DNA from: DASUTB01 sp036374835
Lineage (GTDB): Bacteria; Actinomycetota; Actinomycetes; Jiangellales; Jiangellaceae
Length of the DNA stretch: 39,336 bases
Assembly: GCA_036374835.1 (NCBI GenBank)
Contig: DASUTB010000141.1
Location: forward strand, 1-39,336
Direction: 5' to 3'
The number at the start of each line of letters is the position of its first letter. Position 1 is the stretch's first letter. The notes below the pieces were generated by a model. It was not told where the DNA came from. It ran no database searches and saw only the letters and a program-made list of their open reading frames with translations. Below, piece by piece: positions 38,176 through 39,336 of this stretch. The position numbers were made by a program, and so were the translations under genes.

Positions 38176-39336
38176 GTCGTCGGGGCGCTTGGACAGGCCC
38201 TCGCTGATCAGGTTCATCACGGTCGGGTCCGCCAGGGTGGTCACGTCGCCCATCTCGCGGTTCTCGGCGACGTCGCGCAGCAGCCGCCGCATGATCTTCC
38301 CGGACCGGGTCTTCGGCAGCTCCGGCACGACAAGGATCTGGCGGGGCTTGGCGATCGGCCCGATCTCCTTGGCGACGTGGTTGCGCAGTTCGGTGGCGGT
38401 GTCCGACCCATCATCGGTGGCACCGGCGCGCAGGATGACGAACGCCACGATGCCCTGCCCGGTTGTCGGGTCGGACGCACCGACAACGGCGGCCTCGGCG
38501 ACCTTCTCGTGCGACACCAACGCCGACTCCACCTCGGTGGTAGAGATACGGTGCCCGGACACGTTCATCACGTCGTCGACGCGGCCGAGCAGCCAGATGT
38601 CGCCGTCTTTGTCCTTCTTGGCGCCGTCGCCGGCGAAGTAGTAGCCCTGGTCGGCGAACCGTGCCCAGTAGGTGTCTTTGAACCGCTCCGGATCGCCCCA
38701 GATCGTGCGCAGCATGGCCGGCCACGGCTCGGTGAGCACGAGGTAGCCGCCGTGGCCGTTGCCGACGATGTTGCCCGCGTCGTCCACGACGTCGGCGCTG
38801 ACACCAGGTAACGGTGTCATCGCCGAGCCCGGCTTGGTCTTCGTCACGCCCGGGAGTGGACTGATCATGATGGCGCCGGTCTCGGTCTGCCACCACGTGT
38901 CGACCACCGGCGTTGTCCCGCCGCCGATGTGCTCGCGGTACCACACCCACGCTTCGGGGTTGATCGGCTCTCCGACGGTGCCGAGCAGCCGCAGCGACGA
39001 CAGGTCGTGGGCCGCGGGGAACTCGTCCCCCCATTTCATGAACGTGCGGATCGCGGTCGGCGCGGTGTAGAGGATCGTCACGCCGTACTTGGCGACGATC
39101 TCCCACAGGCGGCCCTTGTGTGGGGTGTCCGGCGTGCCTTCGTACATGACGGAGGTGGCGCGGTTGGCCAACGGTCCGTACACGATGTAGCTGTGCCCGG
39201 TCACCCATCCGATGTCGGCGGCGCACCAGTAGACGTCCGATTCCGGCTTGAGGTCGAACACGTTCTTGTGGGTGTACGCGACCTGCGTCAGGTAGCCGCC
39301 GGTGGTGTGCAGGATGCCCTTCGGCTTGGCCGTCGT
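38170..39336 (-). CDS. acs: Acetyl-CoA synthetase (5' part outside window)
   Basis: AMP-forming acetate activation. The frame is open to the window edge. The first visible residues, TTAKPKGILHTTGGYLTQVA, are the end of the phosphate-binding A3 motif. The core has VYWCADIGWVTGHSYIVYGPL, VDTWWQTETGAIMISPLPG and GYLVLTEPWPAMLRTIWGD. The C-terminal swinging domain has GRVDDVMNVSGHRISTTEVESAL, and its regulatory Lys lies in TRSGKIMRRLLRD, where acetylation switches the enzyme off in many bacteria. About 388 of roughly 650 residues are visible. The Ala in T-T-A-K-P-K-G replaces the more usual Gly; I believe this is common in actinomycete Acs proteins. Confidence 0.96.
   Translation of the reverse strand, partial: TTAKPKGILHTTGGYLTQVAYTHKNVFDLKPESDVYWCAADIGWVTGHSYIVYGPLANRATSVMYEGTPDTPHKGRLWEIVAKYGVTILYTAPTAIRTFMKWGDEFPAAHDLSSLRLLGTVGEPINPEAWVWYREHIGGGTTPVVDTWWQTETGAIMISPLPGVTKTKPGSAMTPLPGVSADVVDDAGNIVGNGHGGYLVLTEPWPAMLRTIWGDPERFKDTYWARFADQGYYFAGDGAKKDKDGDIWLLGRVDDVMNVSGHRISTTEVESALVSHEKVAEAAVVGASDPTTGQGIVAFVILRAGATDDGSDTATELRNHVAKEIGPIAKPRQILVVPELPKTRSGKIMRRLLRDVAENREMGDVTTLADPTVMNLISEGLSKRPDDD

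Noticed and set aside
39290..39336. Altered phosphate-binding motif (T-T-A-K-P-K-G) in acetyl-CoA synthetase as a sign of lost function
   Set aside because: As far as I recall, Ala at this place is common in actinomycete Acs proteins, and all later motifs including the regulatory Lys are intact.

Overview
The window is chromosomal DNA from a high-GC actinomycete. Evidence: very high third-position GC, frequent GTG starts, probable leaderless transcripts, and families found almost only in Actinomycetota (DUF3017, DUF4244, DUF5302, the DUF6350/PerM protein, the Ssd-type CpaE protein and 6C RNA). Gene order resembles Mycobacterium and Streptomyces at several places: PerM-purN-purH, folD-DUF3017-mdh-icd, and helicase-Tad genes-Ssd-6C RNA-HAD-acs. 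Genus cannot be fixed from sequence reading; a Jiangellales or Propionibacteriales relative is a guess. There is no phage, IS element, CRISPR array, tRNA or rRNA.

Layout. 1-3.2 kb: end of a TetR regulator, a trans-aconitate methyltransferase (tam) divergent from a TamR-like MarR regulator, and a D,D-carboxypeptidase. 3.1-7.1 kb (minus): CNNM/CorC-type membrane protein, trpS, 2'-5' RNA ligase-like protein and a YihY membrane protein in one tight unit. 7.3-9.3 kb: galE-galK, with galK lacking its catalytic Asp. 9.4-14.3 kb (minus): a TCA block folD, gltA, DUF3017, mdh, icd. 14.4-17.7 kb: SWIM-SNF2 helicase. 17.8-21.6 kb (minus): perM-like gene, purN, ZTP riboswitch, purH and a 56-residue DUF5302 gene. 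21.7-25.3 kb: kynureninase and a proton-pumping pyrophosphatase. 25.6-29.9 kb: STAS protein, MrfA-like helicase, a LapA-like protein and an EamA transporter. 30.0-35.4 kb (minus): a compact Flp/Tad pilus locus in two units (ssd-tadA-tadB-tadC; flp-tadE-tadE/M23 fusion). 35.6-39.3 kb: 6C RNA, HAD-IB hydrolase, OsmC protein, a membrane protein with an acidic tail, and the 3' part of acs.

Regulatory signals tie several parts together. A TTGACGTCAA-type operator overlaps the promoters of tam, tamR and the distant icd gene, which fits a TamR circuit linking citrate-cycle flux to trans-aconitate removal. A conserved 38-bp element containing a DnaA-box-like TTATCCACA sits about 100 bp upstream of both pilus units. 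A short repeat (TGAYCAYGTW) occurs eight times, seven of them at or within about 10 nt after a stop codon. A ZTP riboswitch precedes purH.

All calls come from reading the sequence; no database search was run.
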